Part shown: piece by piece, positions 10,383 to 20,600 of the stretch
Layout of the letters: the number at the start of each line of letters is the position of its first letter
Numbering within the stretch: position 1 is the stretch's first letter
Assembly: GCF_007993735.1 (NCBI RefSeq)
Contig: NZ_CP042453.1
Location: 62,001 to 126,000 of the forward strand
Direction of reading: 5' to 3'
Length of the DNA: 64,000 bases
Source of the DNA: Arenimonas daejeonensis
GTDB taxonomy: Bacteria > Pseudomonadota > Gammaproteobacteria > Xanthomonadales > Xanthomonadaceae
The notes under the pieces: model-generated
The model's database searches: none
Told to the model about the DNA's origin: nothing
What the model saw: the letters and a program-made list of their open reading frames with translations, nothing else
Translations under genes and position numbers: made by a program

Positions 10383-12166
10383 CGCAGCACCTCCGGCACC
10401 GGGTTCACCGCGGCCGGCGGAGACGCGGCGGGCACCCCGTCGCCGCGGTCGTCACCTTCGGCGCTTCGCGCTTGGCCTGTGCCGTGAACCACTGCTCGAT
10501 GTCGTCCGGCGGCACGTCCATCAGGCGCAGCGCACCTTCCATCACGCGGTGGAACACCGGCGCCGACACTGCGCCGCCGCCGTATTCCAGGCCCTGCGGC
10601 TCGTGGATCACCACGGCCATGGCGAAACGCGGCTTGCTCGCCGGCACCAGGCCGACGAAGACCGCGGCATAACGTTTGGCGGCATATCCGCCGCCGCTGG
10701 CCTTGCGCGAAGTACCGGTCTTTCCGGCCACGCGGTAGCCCAGCACCGTGGCGCGCCGCGCCGTGCCCTCGGGACCGGTCACCGCTTCCATCATGGTCAT
10801 CAGCTGGCGGGCGATGGCCGGGTCCACCACCTGCACGCCTTCCTTGCTGCCGCCCTTGACGAAGGTGGCCTCGTGCAGGCGGCCGCCGTTGCCGATCGCG
10901 GCGTAGGCGCGCGCCAGCTGCAGCGGCGTCACCGACAGGCCGTAACCGTAGCTGATGGTCGCTTTCTCGGCCGGACCCCAGCGGTTGGGTGCGGTCAGCA
11001 CGCCGGTCACTTCGCCCGGGAAGCCGCTGCCGCTGGTCTGGCCCAGGCCGAAGCGCGTGTACATGTCGTACTGGTGTTCGCTGGTCAGCTCGTTCGAGAT
11101 CCGGGTGGCGCCGACGTTCGAACTCTTGGTCAGCACGCCGGTCAGGCTGAGCACGCCGTAGTTGCGGAAGTCGCGGATCGGATGGCCACCGGCCAGGGTC
11201 ATGTAACCCGGCGAGGTGTCGATCAGGGTGGTCGGAGTGAACTTGCCGCTTTCGATCGCCGCCGCGAAGGTCAGGGTCTTCATCACCGACCCGGGCTCGA
11301 CCACGTCGGTGACTGCGCGGTTGCGCTTGGCGTCGAGCGTGGCCGAACCCTGCGAGTTGGGGTTGAACGAAGGCTGGTTGACCATGGCGAGGATCTCGCC
11401 GGTCGGCACGTCCAGCACCACCACCGAACCGCTGGTCGCGCCGTGTTCGATCAGCGCGGACTTCAGCTCGCGGTAGGCCAGGTACTGGATGCGGCGGTCA
11501 ATGGACAGCGTCAGGTCGTGCCCGGGCTCGGCGGCCTTGACCAGGTCCACGTTCTCGACGGTGCGGCCGCGGCGGTCGCGGATCACGCGCTGCGCGCCCG
11601 GCTTGCCGGTCAGCCAGTCGTTGAAGGCCAGCTCCAGGCCTTCCTGGCCGGCGTCGTCGATGTTGGTGAAGCCCAGCACGTGGGCCATCACCTCGCCGTG
11701 CGGGTAGAAGCGCCGGAACTCGCGCTGCGAGTACACGCCCGGGATGCCCAGGTTCACCACCGCGGTGGCGACGTCCGGGTTCATGTGCCGGCGCAGGTAG
11801 ACGAATTCCTTGTCGGCGCGCTGCGAGATGCGGTTCTCGAGCACGTCGCGCGGGATCGACAGCGCTTCGGCCAGCTGCGGCAGCCGGTCCGGGTGCCGCA
11901 GCAGTTCCTGCGGGTTCGCCCACACCGACTCCACCGGCGACGACACCGCCAGCGGCTCGCCGTTGCGGTCGGTGATCATGCCGCGCGAGGTGGCGATCGG
12001 CAACCTCGCGCAGGAAGCGCGCATCGCCCTGCTGCTGGTAGAAACCCGGGTTGATCAGCTGCAGCCAGGCGGCGCGACCCACCAGCACCAGGCTGCACAG
12101 GCCGAGCACGATGCCGACGGCATAAAGCCGCTGGCGGGGGTTGTAGACGCGGGCCCGGGTCTTCAT
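10379..12166 (-). CDS. ftsI: Septal peptidoglycan transpeptidase FtsI/PBP3 (two apparent frameshifts)
   Basis: Penicillin-binding protein that cross-links septal peptidoglycan. A short cytoplasmic N-terminus and one membrane anchor ([20 protein letters not shown]) are followed by the class B dimerisation domain and the transpeptidase domain. The three catalytic motifs are visible: serine-lysine in [14 protein letters not shown] in [10 protein letters not shown] and GKTGTSRK. One extra base near 12,001 separates the anchor from [18 protein letters not shown]. One missing base near 10,445 hides the true C-terminus VNPVPEVLR, whose stop overlaps murE. The net length is in frame, about 595 aa. 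Confidence 0.95.
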
Positions 12167-12432
12167 GGCCGCAACACCACGATGTCGGCGTCTTCCGGGA
12201 ACTTCATGCCGATGCGGGTGCCGGCGACCTGTTCGATGCGGTTGGCTTCCGCCCAGGTGGCCTGTTCGATCTGCAGGCGGCCGAACTCGATGTTCAGCTC
12301 GTCGCGGGCGCGCTCCAGCGTGCTCAGTTCGATGTAGGCCTGGCGGTGGATGTGCCGTGCCCAGACCACGCCGATGGCGCTGCCCAGCAGGCCCGCCACC
12401 AGCAACAGCAGGACGAGGACGCGCAGGCTCAT
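12163..12432 (-). CDS. ftsL: Cell division protein FtsL
   Basis: Small bitopic divisome protein that forms a coiled coil with FtsB and activates FtsW-FtsI. The 89-aa protein begins with a membrane helix (residues 3-25). A heptad-rich periplasmic segment follows ([20 protein letters not shown]). Size, topology and position between rsmH and ftsI identify it, since FtsL sequences are poorly conserved. It overlaps rsmH and ftsI by 4 bp each. Confidence 0.93.
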   Translation of the reverse strand: MSLRVLVLLLLVAGLLGSAIGVVWARHIHRQAYIELSTLERARDELNIEFGRLQIEQATWAEANRIEQVAGTRIGMKFPEDADIVVLRP

Positions 12433-13370
12433 GGCCGCTCCTGCGCCGCGAGTTTTTCCGCCACCCGCAGCACCGCGCTGCGTGCGCGCGGATTGACCGC
12501 GGTCTCGGACGACTCCGCGCGCAGCGCGCCGGACACGTCGGCCAGGGTCGGCGTGAACGCCACTTCCACCGGCATGCGGCGGTTGCCCGGGGGCGCCTTG
12601 GCGTGGCGGGCGATGAACTGCTTGACGATGCGGTCTTCCAGCGAGTGGAAACTGATCACCGCCAGCCGGCCGCCGGGCTTCAGGCGGTCGTGCGCGGCCG
12701 CCAGCCCACGCTCGAGGTCTTCGAGTTCGCGGTTGATGAAGATGCGGATCGCCTGGAAGCTGCGGGTGGCCGGGTGGATCTTGCTGTCGCCGCGGCCGAC
12801 CACCGAGGCGATCAGCTCGGCCAGCTGGGCGGTGCGCAGCAGCGGCGTGTCGTCACGGCGGGCAACGATGGTGCGGGCGATCTTGCGGCTCAGCTTCTCC
12901 TCGCCGTACTTCCACAGCACGTCGGCGATCTCGCGCTCATCGGCGCGGGCCAGCCAGTTGGCGGCGCTTTCCCCGAGTCCGGGTCCATGCGCATGTCCAG
13001 CGGCGTCCTTGGCGAAGCTGAAGCCGCGCTCGGCGACGTCGAGCTGGGGCGAGGACACGCCCAGGTCCAGCAGCACGCCGTCCAGGCCGGCGGCGGTTTC
13101 ATCCCAGTGCGCCAGGTCGGCGAAGGAGCCGCGATAGACGGCGACGCGCGCGTCCGCACCGAAAAGTGCGTGGGCGGTGGCGATCGCTTCCGGGTCCTTG
13201 TCCATCACCAACAGCCGTCCATCCGGCCCCAGCCGGTCGAGCACGCCGCGCGCATGGCCGCCGCGGCCGAAGGTTCCATCCAGGTACCTGCCATTCCCCA
13301 GCACACGCAGGCCTTCCAGCACCTGGGCGAACATCACCGGGAGATGGCTGGGCTGCGTGGATTCCCGCAT
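12429..13370 (-). CDS. rsmH: 16S rRNA (cytosine1402-N4)-methyltransferase RsmH (two compensating indels)
   Basis: SAM-dependent methyltransferase for N4 of C1402 in 16S rRNA; RsmI, encoded nearby, methylates the ribose of the same nucleotide. The 313-aa protein has [13 protein letters not shown], the SAM site [16 protein letters not shown] and [20 protein letters not shown]. Between residues about 120 and 135 the frame reads [11 protein letters not shown] where the family has a [11 protein letters not shown] block. That block is encoded in the next frame, so two opposite one-base errors near 13,003 and 12,972 scramble about a dozen residues without truncating the protein. Start ATG 13370 is 14 bp after mraZ. 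Confidence 0.95.
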   Translation of the reverse strand: MRESTQPSHLPVMFAQVLEGLRVLGNGRYLDGTFGRGGHARGVLDRLGPDGRLLVMDKDPEAIATAHALFGADARVAVYRGSFADLAHWDETAAGLDGVLLDLGVSSPQLDVAERGFSFAKDAAGHAHGPGLGESAANWLARADEREIADVLWKYGEEKLSRKIARTIVARRDDTPLLRTAQLAELIASVVGRGDSKIHPATRSFQAIRIFINRELEDLERGLAAAHDRLKPGGRLAVISFHSLEDRIVKQFIARHAKAPPGNRRMPVEVAFTPTLADVSGALRAESSETAVNPRARSAVLRVAEKLAAQERP

Positions 13371-13384
13371 CCCGGCCACGCCCG

Positions 13385-13827
13385 TCACAGCCTGAGGTCG
13401 AGCATGTCCTCGCTGATCTCGTCTTCCCCGATGGTCTGACGGATCTGCGCGAGGTGTGCCTGCTCGCTCCACAGTTCGAACTTGCCGCCCATGCCGAGCA
13501 GCACCGCTTTTTCTCGATGCCGGCCGCGTTGCGGTGGCTGGCGGGCAGCAACAGGCGGCCGCTGCCGTCGGGCTCCACCACGGTGGCGGCGCCGACCAGC
13601 TTGAGCTGCAGGTTGCGGTGCACGCGCTTGGCGTTGGGCAGGGCGTTGACCTGGTCGCGGACCTTTTCCCAGGCCGCTTCCGGGTACAGCCACAGGCAGC
13701 CGGCTTCGTAGGGGTTGTAGGTGACCACCAGGCGGCCGCCCACACGCGCGACCTGGTCCCGATGGGCGGTGGGAATCGCCAGTCGGCCCTTGTCGTCGAT
13801 CGTGATCGCGGTTTCGCCCTGGAACAT
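13385..13827 (-). CDS. mraZ: Transcriptional regulator MraZ (one apparent frameshift)
   Basis: AbrB-fold DNA-binding protein that represses its own dcw operon. The N-terminus [20 protein letters not shown] is the first of two MraZ half-domains with the DKGR motif; the second is [15 protein letters not shown] run at 13508-13512 appears one base short. The following frame continues [15 protein letters not shown] and ends SEDMLDLRL, giving about 147 aa. I chose ATG 13827 over a TTG 12 bp upstream because family members start MFQGE and an AAGGA ribosome-binding site lies 12 bp before it. Confidence 0.93.
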
Positions 13828-13840
13828 CGCCTGGATCAAT

Positions 13841-13890
13841 CCTTATCCACCAAAAGCCACGAAAAACCCGAAATTCCCTCGGAAGCCCAC
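13841..13890 (-). promoter_or_regulatory. MraZ-box-like array, five 10-bp direct repeats
   Basis: Read on the minus strand, five consecutive 10-base units start GTGGG, GAGGG, CGGGT, GTGGC and GTGGA with no gap. MraZ of Escherichia coli is known to bind direct repeats of a GTGGG-type pentamer separated by 5 bases. This spacing is exactly reproduced, with two weaker units added next to the start codon. The array begins at the -10 region and ends at the mraZ ribosome-binding site, so binding would block initiation. Confidence 0.8.
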
Positions 13891-13916
13891 GTTAGACCTG
13901 CCCCGGGGGCTGTCAA
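13889..13916 (-). promoter_or_regulatory. Probable sigma-70 promoter of the dcw cluster
   Basis: Minus-strand TTGACA (13916-13911), a 16-base spacer and TAACGT (13894-13889). The -35 element is a perfect consensus and the -10 is weak. The position, about 60 bases before mraZ and overlapping the first MraZ-type repeat, matches the mraZ promoter layout in other Gram-negative bacteria. Confidence 0.65.
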
Positions 13917-14150
13917 GGAAGTTTTCGGGTGAATTTCGCTAGGCGGATCAAGACTTTGCGCGAAACTTGAGAGTCTGGTTTAAGAACCGTTTGGCAAGTG
14001 TTGTTTCACATGGATTTGATCCAAGGCCGTGAAACAGCCCACAGATTGCCAGGACCCCGGACGCGGCTTGTCCCGGGATGTCCCGAGGGGCCGGGATCAG
14101 GTCCCGGTGCGCAGATCAAGGGGATGGAGCGGGATGGGAGCGAGGAAAGT
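13917..14150. other. Intergenic region between rnpB and the dcw promoter
   Basis: No coding sequence is supported here. The stretch is less GC-rich than its surroundings in its first half. Near the rnpB end, 14091-14107 reads CCGGGATCAGGTCCCGG, a 6-bp hairpin that could lie in the rnpB 3' trailer, but it has no following U-run on the minus strand. I found no convincing second promoter. Confidence 0.5.
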
Positions 14151-14506
14151 GGCGGAGCCGGCCGTTAAGCCGGGTTCTGTCGTGGACAGTCATTCCTCTA
14201 GCCCCAGCGTCACCGCTGGGATCAAGCAACCAACCCGGGTGCGGCACGAGCCATGCCATAGCACCCCTATTTGGTCTTGCTCCGGGTGGGGTTTGCCGTG
14301 CCCCGAGGCGTTGTCCCCTCGGGCGGTGGGCTCTTACCCCACCGTTTCGCCCTTACCACGCACCCTTGCGGGCCGTTCGGCGGTTTGTTTTCTGTTGCAC
14401 TTTCCGTCGGCTCGCGCCGCCCAGGCGTTACCTGGCACCCTGCTCTGTGGAGCCCGGACTTTCCTCGTCGCATTGCTGCGACGCGACTGTCTTGGCCGGC
14501 TCCGCC
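14151..14506 (-). ncRNA. rnpB: RNase P RNA (class A)
   Basis: Catalytic RNA of RNase P, which trims tRNA 5' leaders. The minus-strand transcript of about 356 nt is closed by a perfect 13-bp P1 helix (14494-14506 with 14151-14163). Internal hallmarks are the GAGGAAAGTCCGGGCTCC region near the 5' end, the GGTAAGGGCGAAACGGTGGGGTAAGAG core split over two conserved blocks, and the ACAGAACCCGGCTTA 3' element. It sits between rsmI and mraZ on the same strand. No T-run terminator is obvious after it. Confidence 0.95.
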
Positions 14507-14560
14507 GTGGCGGATTGTCTCACAGTGCCGCGCCAGAGGCGTTTTGCGGTTGCGCCGCGT

Positions 14561-15415
14561 TCACTCCCCGCCGCCGTAAAGCGCCTTGCGCGGCGCGCCG
14601 CTGATGTCGGCGGCGAGTTTGGCCGCCAGCGACGGCTTCAGGTGTTCGGCGAGTTTGGCGTACAGGCGCTGGCCCTCGAGCAGGCGCGCTTCGGTGTCGT
14701 CCTCGCAGCCGCGCACGACGATGACGAACTCGCCCTTGCGCTGGTTGTCGTCGGCGGCGACCTTCGCGATCAGATCGTCCAGCGTGTCGCCGAACACAGT
14801 CTCGAACAGTTTTGTCAGTTCGCGCGCCAGGACCGCTTCACGTTCGCCACCGAAGGCCGCCGCCATGTCCGCGAGCGATTCCTCGATGCGGTGTGAGCTT
14901 TCGTAGAACACCAGCGTGCGCGATTCGCCCGAAAGTGCGGCGAGTTTTTCCCGACGGCCAGAGGCCTTGGCCGGCAGGAAACCTTCGAAACAGAACCGGT
15001 CGCTGGGAATGCCCGCCACCGACAGCGCCGCGATCGCCGCGCAGGCGCCGGGTACCGGGCTCACGCGCAGGCCGGCGGCGCGCACTTCGCGCACCAGGCG
15101 GTAACCGGGATCGCTGACCAGCGGCGTGCCCGCATCCGACACCAGCGCCAGGCTTTCGCCCGCACGCAGCCGCTCCACCAGCTTCCAGGCGATGTCCTCT
15201 TCGTTGTGTTCGTGCAGGGCCAGCAGCGGCCGGTCGATGCCGACCGCGCCCAGCAGCTGGCGCGTATGCCGGGTGTCTTCGGCGCAGATGGCCGCCACCG
15301 ACGCCAGCACCTCGCGCGCCCGCGCCGTCAGGTCGCCCAGGTTTCCGATCGGGGTCGCCACCACGTAAAGGGTTCCCGCCTGTGTGACCGCCATGACCGC
15401 GCCCTCCGTGTGCAC
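14561..15415 (-). CDS. rsmI: 16S rRNA (cytidine1402-2'-O)-methyltransferase RsmI
   Basis: Tetrapyrrole-methylase-fold enzyme that methylates the 2'-OH of C1402 in 16S rRNA, the partner modification to RsmH. Family signatures: [60 protein letters not shown] and [12 protein letters not shown]. The open frame is 284 aa. A second in-frame ATG at 15394 ([12 protein letters not shown]) would give 277 aa and matches the usual start better. The gene is divergent from lpoA, 41 bp apart. Confidence 0.96.
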   Translation of the reverse strand: MHTEGAVMAVTQAGTLYVVATPIGNLGDLTARAREVLASVAAICAEDTRHTRQLLGAVGIDRPLLALHEHNEEDIAWKLVERLRAGESLALVSDAGTPLVSDPGYRLVREVRAAGLRVSPVPGACAAIAALSVAGIPSDRFCFEGFLPAKASGRREKLAALSGESRTLVFYESSHRIEESLADMAAAFGGEREAVLARELTKLFETVFGDTLDDLIAKVAADDNQRKGEFVIVVRGCEDDTEARLLEGQRLYAKLAEHLKPSLAAKLAADISGAPRKALYGGGE

Positions 15416-15456
15416 CGGGTATCATCTTAGCGGCATCGATCCCCCGGACCCCGACC

Positions 15457-17189
15457 ATGCTGCGATCCGCTCTTCTGCTGCTTGTCCTCGCCATCACCGG
15501 TTGCGCCAGCGTTTCGGTGTCACCCGAAGCCCCGGTGGCCGCCCAGCAGGACGCCGACCGCCTCGCTGCCGATGGCAACCACCGCGAAGCGGCGCGCACC
15601 TGGGTCGCCGCGGCCAATGCGTCCCGGGGCAGCGCAAGCGACGCGGCCTGGCTTTCCGCGGCCGAGCAGTACCAACTGGCCGGTGACGAAGGCGCGGCGC
15701 GCCAGGCCTGGGGTGAGTCGAACCGGCGCCGGCTGGCGGGCGACGGTGCGCTGCGCCACGACCTGCTGAACGCCGGATTCCAGGTGCAGGCCGGCAAATA
15801 CCCGCAGGCGCTGGAGCTGCTCGACCAGGGCCGCGACTCGGTGCCGGCGTCGCTGGCGCCGCGCTGGCACGGTCTGCGTGCGCAGGCGTTCGAAGCCCTG
15901 GGTCGCGATTTTGATGCCGCCGGCGAACTGGCCTGGATGCTCGGCACCCTGCCGCGCGATCAGCGCGCCGACACCCTGCGCCGCATTGATGGCCTGCTGG
16001 CCGCCCAATCCGATGCCGCACTCGCCGCCGGGGCCGCCGCGCTGCCGGTCGGACATCCGCTGTACGCCTACGCCGGCCGCCAGTTGACCCAGCGCGGCCT
16101 GCCGCTGCCGCGCCCCTACGATCGCGGCGCTTCGGCGCCGGGCCTGGAGGCGCTGCCGCCGCCGGAAGCCGATGGTTACCGTCCGCCACAACAGCTGGCC
16201 GTGCTGCTGCCGCTGAGCGGCCCCCTGGCCGCGGCTGGCCTGAGCGTGCGCGACGGCGTGCTGGCCGGTTATTACGCCGAACAGCGCCGCCGCCCGCGGC
16301 TGCGTTTCTACGACACCGCGGGCGCCGACGGCGTGCGCCGCGCGCTGGCCCAGGCCAACGAAGAGGGCGCGCAGATGCTGGTCGGTCCACTGACCCGCGA
16401 TGAAGTGAACACCCTGTTCGGCCTGCCGGAACTCGACCTGCCGGTGGTCGCGCTCAACCGGGGCACCACGCCGCCGCCGGGCAGCACGGCCTTCGCCTTG
16501 CTGCCGGAAGAAGAAGGCGTGGCCGCCGCGGACCGCCTGCTCGACCGCAACCTGCGCCGCGTGCTGGTGGTGACGCAGGCCGATGAAAACGCCCAGCGCG
16601 CGCTCGGCGCCTTCCGCGAACGCCTGCGCGAACGCGGCGGCGAGATCATCAACGAAGTCACGGTCAGCGAAGACAACCCCGACTACGTGCCGGCACTGCA
16701 GCAGGCCCTGGCCGGCACCCGTCCCGAGGCGCTGTTCCTGAGCCTGAAGGCGGCACCGGCGCGCCTGCTGTCGAGCCAGATGGACACCGCCGGCCTGGTG
16801 GGCGTGCCGCGGGTGGCAACCTCGCTGATCCTCTCGGGTGCCAACCTGCGCATGGACGTCGAACTCGACGGCATCGAATACCCCGAACTGCCGTGGCTGC
16901 TGGGCCAGCGCGGCGGCCTGCCCGATCCCGACACGCTGGGCACTACCCTGCCCAGCGCCCAGGCGGTGGCGCGCGCCTGTTCGCCTTCGGCATGGACGCG
17001 TGGAAACTGGCGGCCTATCTCGACCACCTCAGTGCCGATCCCGGCGCGCAGCTGCGCGGTGCCACCGGCGACCTGCAGATGGACGGACTGGGCACGATCC
17101 AGCGCCGCCCGGCCTGGGCGGTGTTCAGCGGCGGCCGGCCGCGCCCGGCGATGGACGGCGCCCTGTTCCCCGATGTCGCCCGCCCCTGA
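15457..17189 (+). CDS. lpoA: Penicillin-binding protein activator LpoA (one apparent frameshift)
   Basis: Outer-membrane lipoprotein that reaches through the periplasm to stimulate the synthase PBP1A. The signal peptide [11 protein letters not shown] ends in a lipobox. A repeat-rich N-terminal region of about 200 residues resembles TPR helices. From [21 protein letters not shown] on, the protein has a periplasmic-binding-protein fold. A base is missing near 16,977; the next frame continues [21 protein letters not shown] and ends at TGA 17189, giving about 577 aa. It overlaps yraN by 17 bp, the conserved rsmI/lpoA/yraN neighbourhood. Confidence 0.92.
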
Positions 17190-17553
17190 CCGGCGCGCGA
17201 CCGGCGCCGCGGCCGAAGACGCCGCGCGCGCCCTGCTCGAATCCCACGGCCTGCGCACCCTCGCGCGCAACGTCAACTACCGCTTCGGCGAACTCGACCT
17301 GGTGATGCGCGACGGCGATACCGTCGTGTTCGTCGAAGTGCGCTATCGCCGCGACGACCGCTTTGGCGGTGGCGCGGGTTCCGTCGATTTCAGGAAGCGC
17401 CGGCGCATCGTGCTGGCTGCACGCGCATGGCTGGCCAGGCAGCGCGGCCTGGCCGAGGCGCCCTGCCGTTTCGACGTGGTGACGGCGCAAGGCGAGGACG
17501 ATCGGCTCGATTGTGGATGGATCCGCGCGGCCTTCACCCTCGACGACGTCTGA
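17173..17553 (+). CDS. yraN: UPF0102 family protein YraN
   Basis: Small endonuclease-fold protein of unknown physiological role. The 126-aa product starts [20 protein letters not shown]. It contains the conserved core [25 protein letters not shown], in which the acidic and EVR residues correspond to the nuclease-like D-ExK motif. It is translated from within the 3' end of lpoA. It converges on the rhomboid gene, leaving only 33 bp. Confidence 0.9.
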   Translation: MSPAPDRRATGAAAEDAARALLESHGLRTLARNVNYRFGELDLVMRDGDTVVFVEVRYRRDDRFGGGAGSVDFRKRRRIVLAARAWLARQRGLAEAPCRFDVVTAQGEDDRLDCGWIRAAFTLDDV

Positions 17554-17586
17554 AGTTCATTGCCCCGGGCCGACGGCGGCGAGGAC

Positions 17587-18384
17587 TCAGCGCCGCTCAC
17601 GCTCCGCCAGGAACTGCGTCCGGGCCCGCTCGCGCTGCATGATGCGGATCTGTTCCAGCCGCGCCTCTTCCACGAGCCTGGCCGGCACATAGCCCCACCA
17701 ACCACTCCCGTTGGCCAGGCTTTCATAGCGCCGCATCACGCCATACGACACGGCCACGGAGCCGACGACCAGGCCGAACAGGAAACCGGCGCCGTGGGCG
17801 ACGAAGTTGACGCCTCCGCTGCCCTCGAGCACGCCCTGCCCCTGCACCGTGCGGAAGACGTCCACGGCGAAGAAGAACAGCAGCACCCAGAGCGCCTGCA
17901 CATGCAGCGTATAGACCGGGAACACCAGCACCATCACCTTGAGGTCGATGGTCCGGCTGAAGAAGAGCACACCGTAGGCCCCGGCGACTGCCGCCAGGCA
18001 GCCTGAAGCACCGACGGAAGGAATCATCATTTCCGGATTGGCGTGTACGAACAACAGGTCGCCGGCCAGGCCGCCCAGCGCATAGACCAGCAGGAAGCCC
18101 GCCGGTCCCAGCGCGTCCTCGACGTTGTCGCCGAACACCCAGAGGAAAAACATGTTGCCGGCCAGGTGCAGCCAGTCGCCGTGCATGAAGGCGCTGGTGA
18201 TGAACTGGTACCAGCGCCAGTCGCCAGGCACCAGGCCGTACTCCAAGAACCAGGCCTCGACCTGTTCCGGGCTGCCGCCGGGCGCCAGCATGAAGGCGCC
18301 GACATTCAGCAGCAGCAAGGCCCAGGTCGCCCAGGGCCAGTGGCGCATCTGATTGTCCGATTCCCAGTGGAGCAGCCAGATCAT
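17587..18384 (-). CDS. Rhomboid family intramembrane serine protease
   Basis: Polytopic membrane protein of 265 aa with six or seven hydrophobic segments. Catalytic features of the family are present: an asparagine in HLAGNMFFLWVFGDNVED, the nucleophile serine in VGASGCLAAVAGAY and a histidine in NFVAHGAGFLFG. Rhomboids cleave transmembrane substrates within the bilayer; the substrate here cannot be predicted. The cytoplasmic C-tail (after residue 225) is rich in Arg and Glu. Start ATG 18384 is used; an internal ATG 12 codons in would omit only a few residues before the first helix. Confidence 0.88.
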   Translation of the reverse strand: MIWLLHWESDNQMRHWPWATWALLLLNVGAFMLAPGGSPEQVEAWFLEYGLVPGDWRWYQFITSAFMHGDWLHLAGNMFFLWVFGDNVEDALGPAGFLLVYALGGLAGDLLFVHANPEMMIPSVGASGCLAAVAGAYGVLFFSRTIDLKVMVLVFPVYTLHVQALWVLLFFFAVDVFRTVQGQGVLEGSGGVNFVAHGAGFLFGLVVGSVAVSYGVMRRYESLANGSGWWGYVPARLVEEARLEQIRIMQRERARTQFLAERERR

Positions 18385-18517
18385 CCGTTGCCCTCCGGGG
18401 CGCTTGCTTGTGCGCGCAGGTTACCGGAAGCGATGGACCGGCCAAGGTCCGGCAGACAGCTGCCATCCCGGGTTGCCCCCGGTCGTGCCAATGCCCTCGG
18501 GCTATGATCGTCCCACC

Positions 18518-19992
18518 ATGAGCCCCACCCTCCCCGCCCAACTCGCTCGCGACCTCACCACCTTGCTCGGCCCGGACGGGCTGCTGACCGATCCCGCGGA
18601 ACGGCTGGCCTACGGCTACGACAACTCCCGCCGCCAGGGCCTGCCGCTGGCGGTGGCACTGCCGACTACGGCGCAGCAGGTGCAGGCCATCGTGCGCCTG
18701 TGCCGGGCGGCGAAGCTGCCGATCGTGGCGCGCGGGCGCGGCACCAACACCACCGGGGCCAGCGTGCCCGGCGAGGATGCGCTGGTCGTGTCGTTCGAAC
18801 GCATGAACCGGGTGCTGGATATCCGGCCGGGCGACCGCGTGGCCGTGGTCGAGCCAGGGCTGCTCAACGGTGACCTGCAGGCTGCGCTGGCGCCGCACGG
18901 CCTGTTCTGGCCACCGGATCCCACCAGTGCCGCCTACTGCAGCATCGGCGGCAACCTGGCCTGCAATGCCGGCGGCCCGCGCGCGGTGAAATACGGGGCC
19001 ACCCGCGACAACGTGCTGGCGATCACCGCCGTCACCGGCACCGGCGAGCTGGTGCGCTTCGGCGCGCCAACCACCAAGGGCGCCAGCGGTTACGACCTGT
19101 CGCGCATCCTGATCGGGTCCGAGGGCACGCTGGCGCTGATCGTCGAGGCCACGCTGAAGCTGACGCCCGTGGGCGCCAGCGGCGGGCGTTGCGCGCGCTG
19201 TACGACGACGTGGCCAGCGCCGCCGCCGCGGTGGCGCGGCTGATGGCGCAGCCGGTCACGCCTTCGATGCTGGAATTCATGGACGGCGACTGCGTGCGGC
19301 TGGCGCGCGAGGTCGGTGGCGCGGATATCCCTGCGGCCGGCGCGCTGTTGATGATCGAGGCCGACGGCGAAGCGACGATGCTGGATGCCGCCGTGGCCGC
19401 GCTGACCGCCGCAGCCCAAGGCCCGGGCTGCCTGGAAGTGACCAGCGCGCCGGACGAGGCCGCGCGCGAGAAACTGTGGGCCGCGCGCAAGGCCCTGTCG
19501 CCGGCGCTGCGCACGCTGGCGCCGGGCAAGATCAACGAAGACGTGGTGGTGCCCGTGTCGCGCATCCCCGATCTGGTGGCCGCGGTGCGCGCCACCGCCG
19601 AAGCGCAGGCGCTGCCGATCGTGTGTTTCGGCCACGCCGGCAACGGCAACCTGCACGTGAACATCCTCTACGACCCGGCCGATGCCGACCAGGCCGCACG
19701 CGCAGATATCGCACTGGAAGCGGTGTTCGACGCCGTGATCGCGCTCGACGGCCAGGTCTCGGGCGAACACGGCATCGGCCTGGCCAAGCGCGAACTGCTG
19801 GCCCGCGCCCTGAGTCCGCCCGCGATGGCGCTGATGCGCGCGATCAAGGCGCAGTTCGACCCGGACGGCATCCTCAATCCGGGCAAGGTGTTGCCGCCGG
19901 TGGTCGCCGCCGCGCCATCGAAGAAAACGGAAAACAGCGGCGGCTACTTCTGCGCCACGCCGGACATCAACGAGGGCATCGGCGGACCATGA
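18518..19992 (+). CDS. FAD-linked oxidase, GlcD/D-2-hydroxyacid dehydrogenase family (one apparent frameshift)
   Basis: Flavoenzyme of the PCMH/VAO type. The N-terminal FAD-binding domain includes VARGRGTNTTGASVPG and CSIGGNLACNAGGPRAVKYG. The C-terminal oxidase domain includes CFGHAGNGNLHVNIL and SGEHGIGLAKRELL, histidine motifs that in D-lactate, glycolate and D-2-hydroxyglutarate dehydrogenases bind metal and substrate. A base appears missing near 19,178; repaired length is about 491 aa. The exact 2-hydroxyacid substrate is not decidable by eye. The stop overlaps the next gene as ATGA. Confidence 0.88.
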
Positions 19993-20591
19993 GCCGCCAG
20001 CGCGCCCCCAGCGAGCTGGACACCTTGTTGCTCGACATCCGCGCCTGCCGCTTGTGCGAAGCACATCTCCCGCTGGGCCCGCGCCCGGTGCTGCGCGCCA
20101 GCGCGACCGCGAAACTGCTGATCGTCGGCCAGGCGCCGGGCACCCTGGTGCACGGCAGCGGCGTGCCCCAGGACGATGCCAGCGGCGTGCGCCTGCGTGG
20201 CTGGCTGGGCCTGGACAAGGCTGACTTCTACGACGAGAAGACGATCGCCATCGTTCCGATGGGTTTCTGCTACCCCGGCCGCGGCGCCAGCGGCGACCTG
20301 CCGCCGCGCCCCGAGTGCCGCGCCACCTGGCACCCGCGCCTGCTGCCGCTGCTGCCCGACGTGGCGACCGTGCTGGCCATCGGCCAGTACGCCCAGGCGT
20401 ATTTCCTGGGCGAACGCCGCAAGAAGACGCTCACCGACACCGTGCAGGCCTGGGGCGAATACGCCCCGGCCGTGTTCCCCCTGCCCCACCCCAGCCCGCG
20501 CAATGTCGGCTGGTTCATGCACAACCCCTGGTTCGAGTCCGAGGTAGTCCCGACGCTGCGCCGCCAGATCCAGACCTTGCTGATGCCCTGA
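19989..20591 (+). CDS. Uracil-DNA glycosylase superfamily protein, probable Fe-S type
   Basis: 200-aa protein with the UDG motif I region LLIVGQAPGTLVHGSG and a terminal HPS motif in LPHPSPRNVGWF, as in family 4/5 uracil-DNA glycosylases. Four cysteines are placed as in the 4Fe-4S family: CRLC near residue 20, one in MGFCYPG and one in RPECRATW. Family members excise uracil or related lesions, but this divergent group is little characterised and activity is only inferred. Overlaps the FAD oxidase stop by 4 bp, so the two are co-transcribed. Confidence 0.8.
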   Translation: MSRQRAPSELDTLLLDIRACRLCEAHLPLGPRPVLRASATAKLLIVGQAPGTLVHGSGVPQDDASGVRLRGWLGLDKADFYDEKTIAIVPMGFCYPGRGASGDLPPRPECRATWHPRLLPLLPDVATVLAIGQYAQAYFLGERRKKTLTDTVQAWGEYAPAVFPLPHPSPRNVGWFMHNPWFESEVVPTLRRQIQTLLMP

Positions 20592-20600
20592 TCCGCACCG

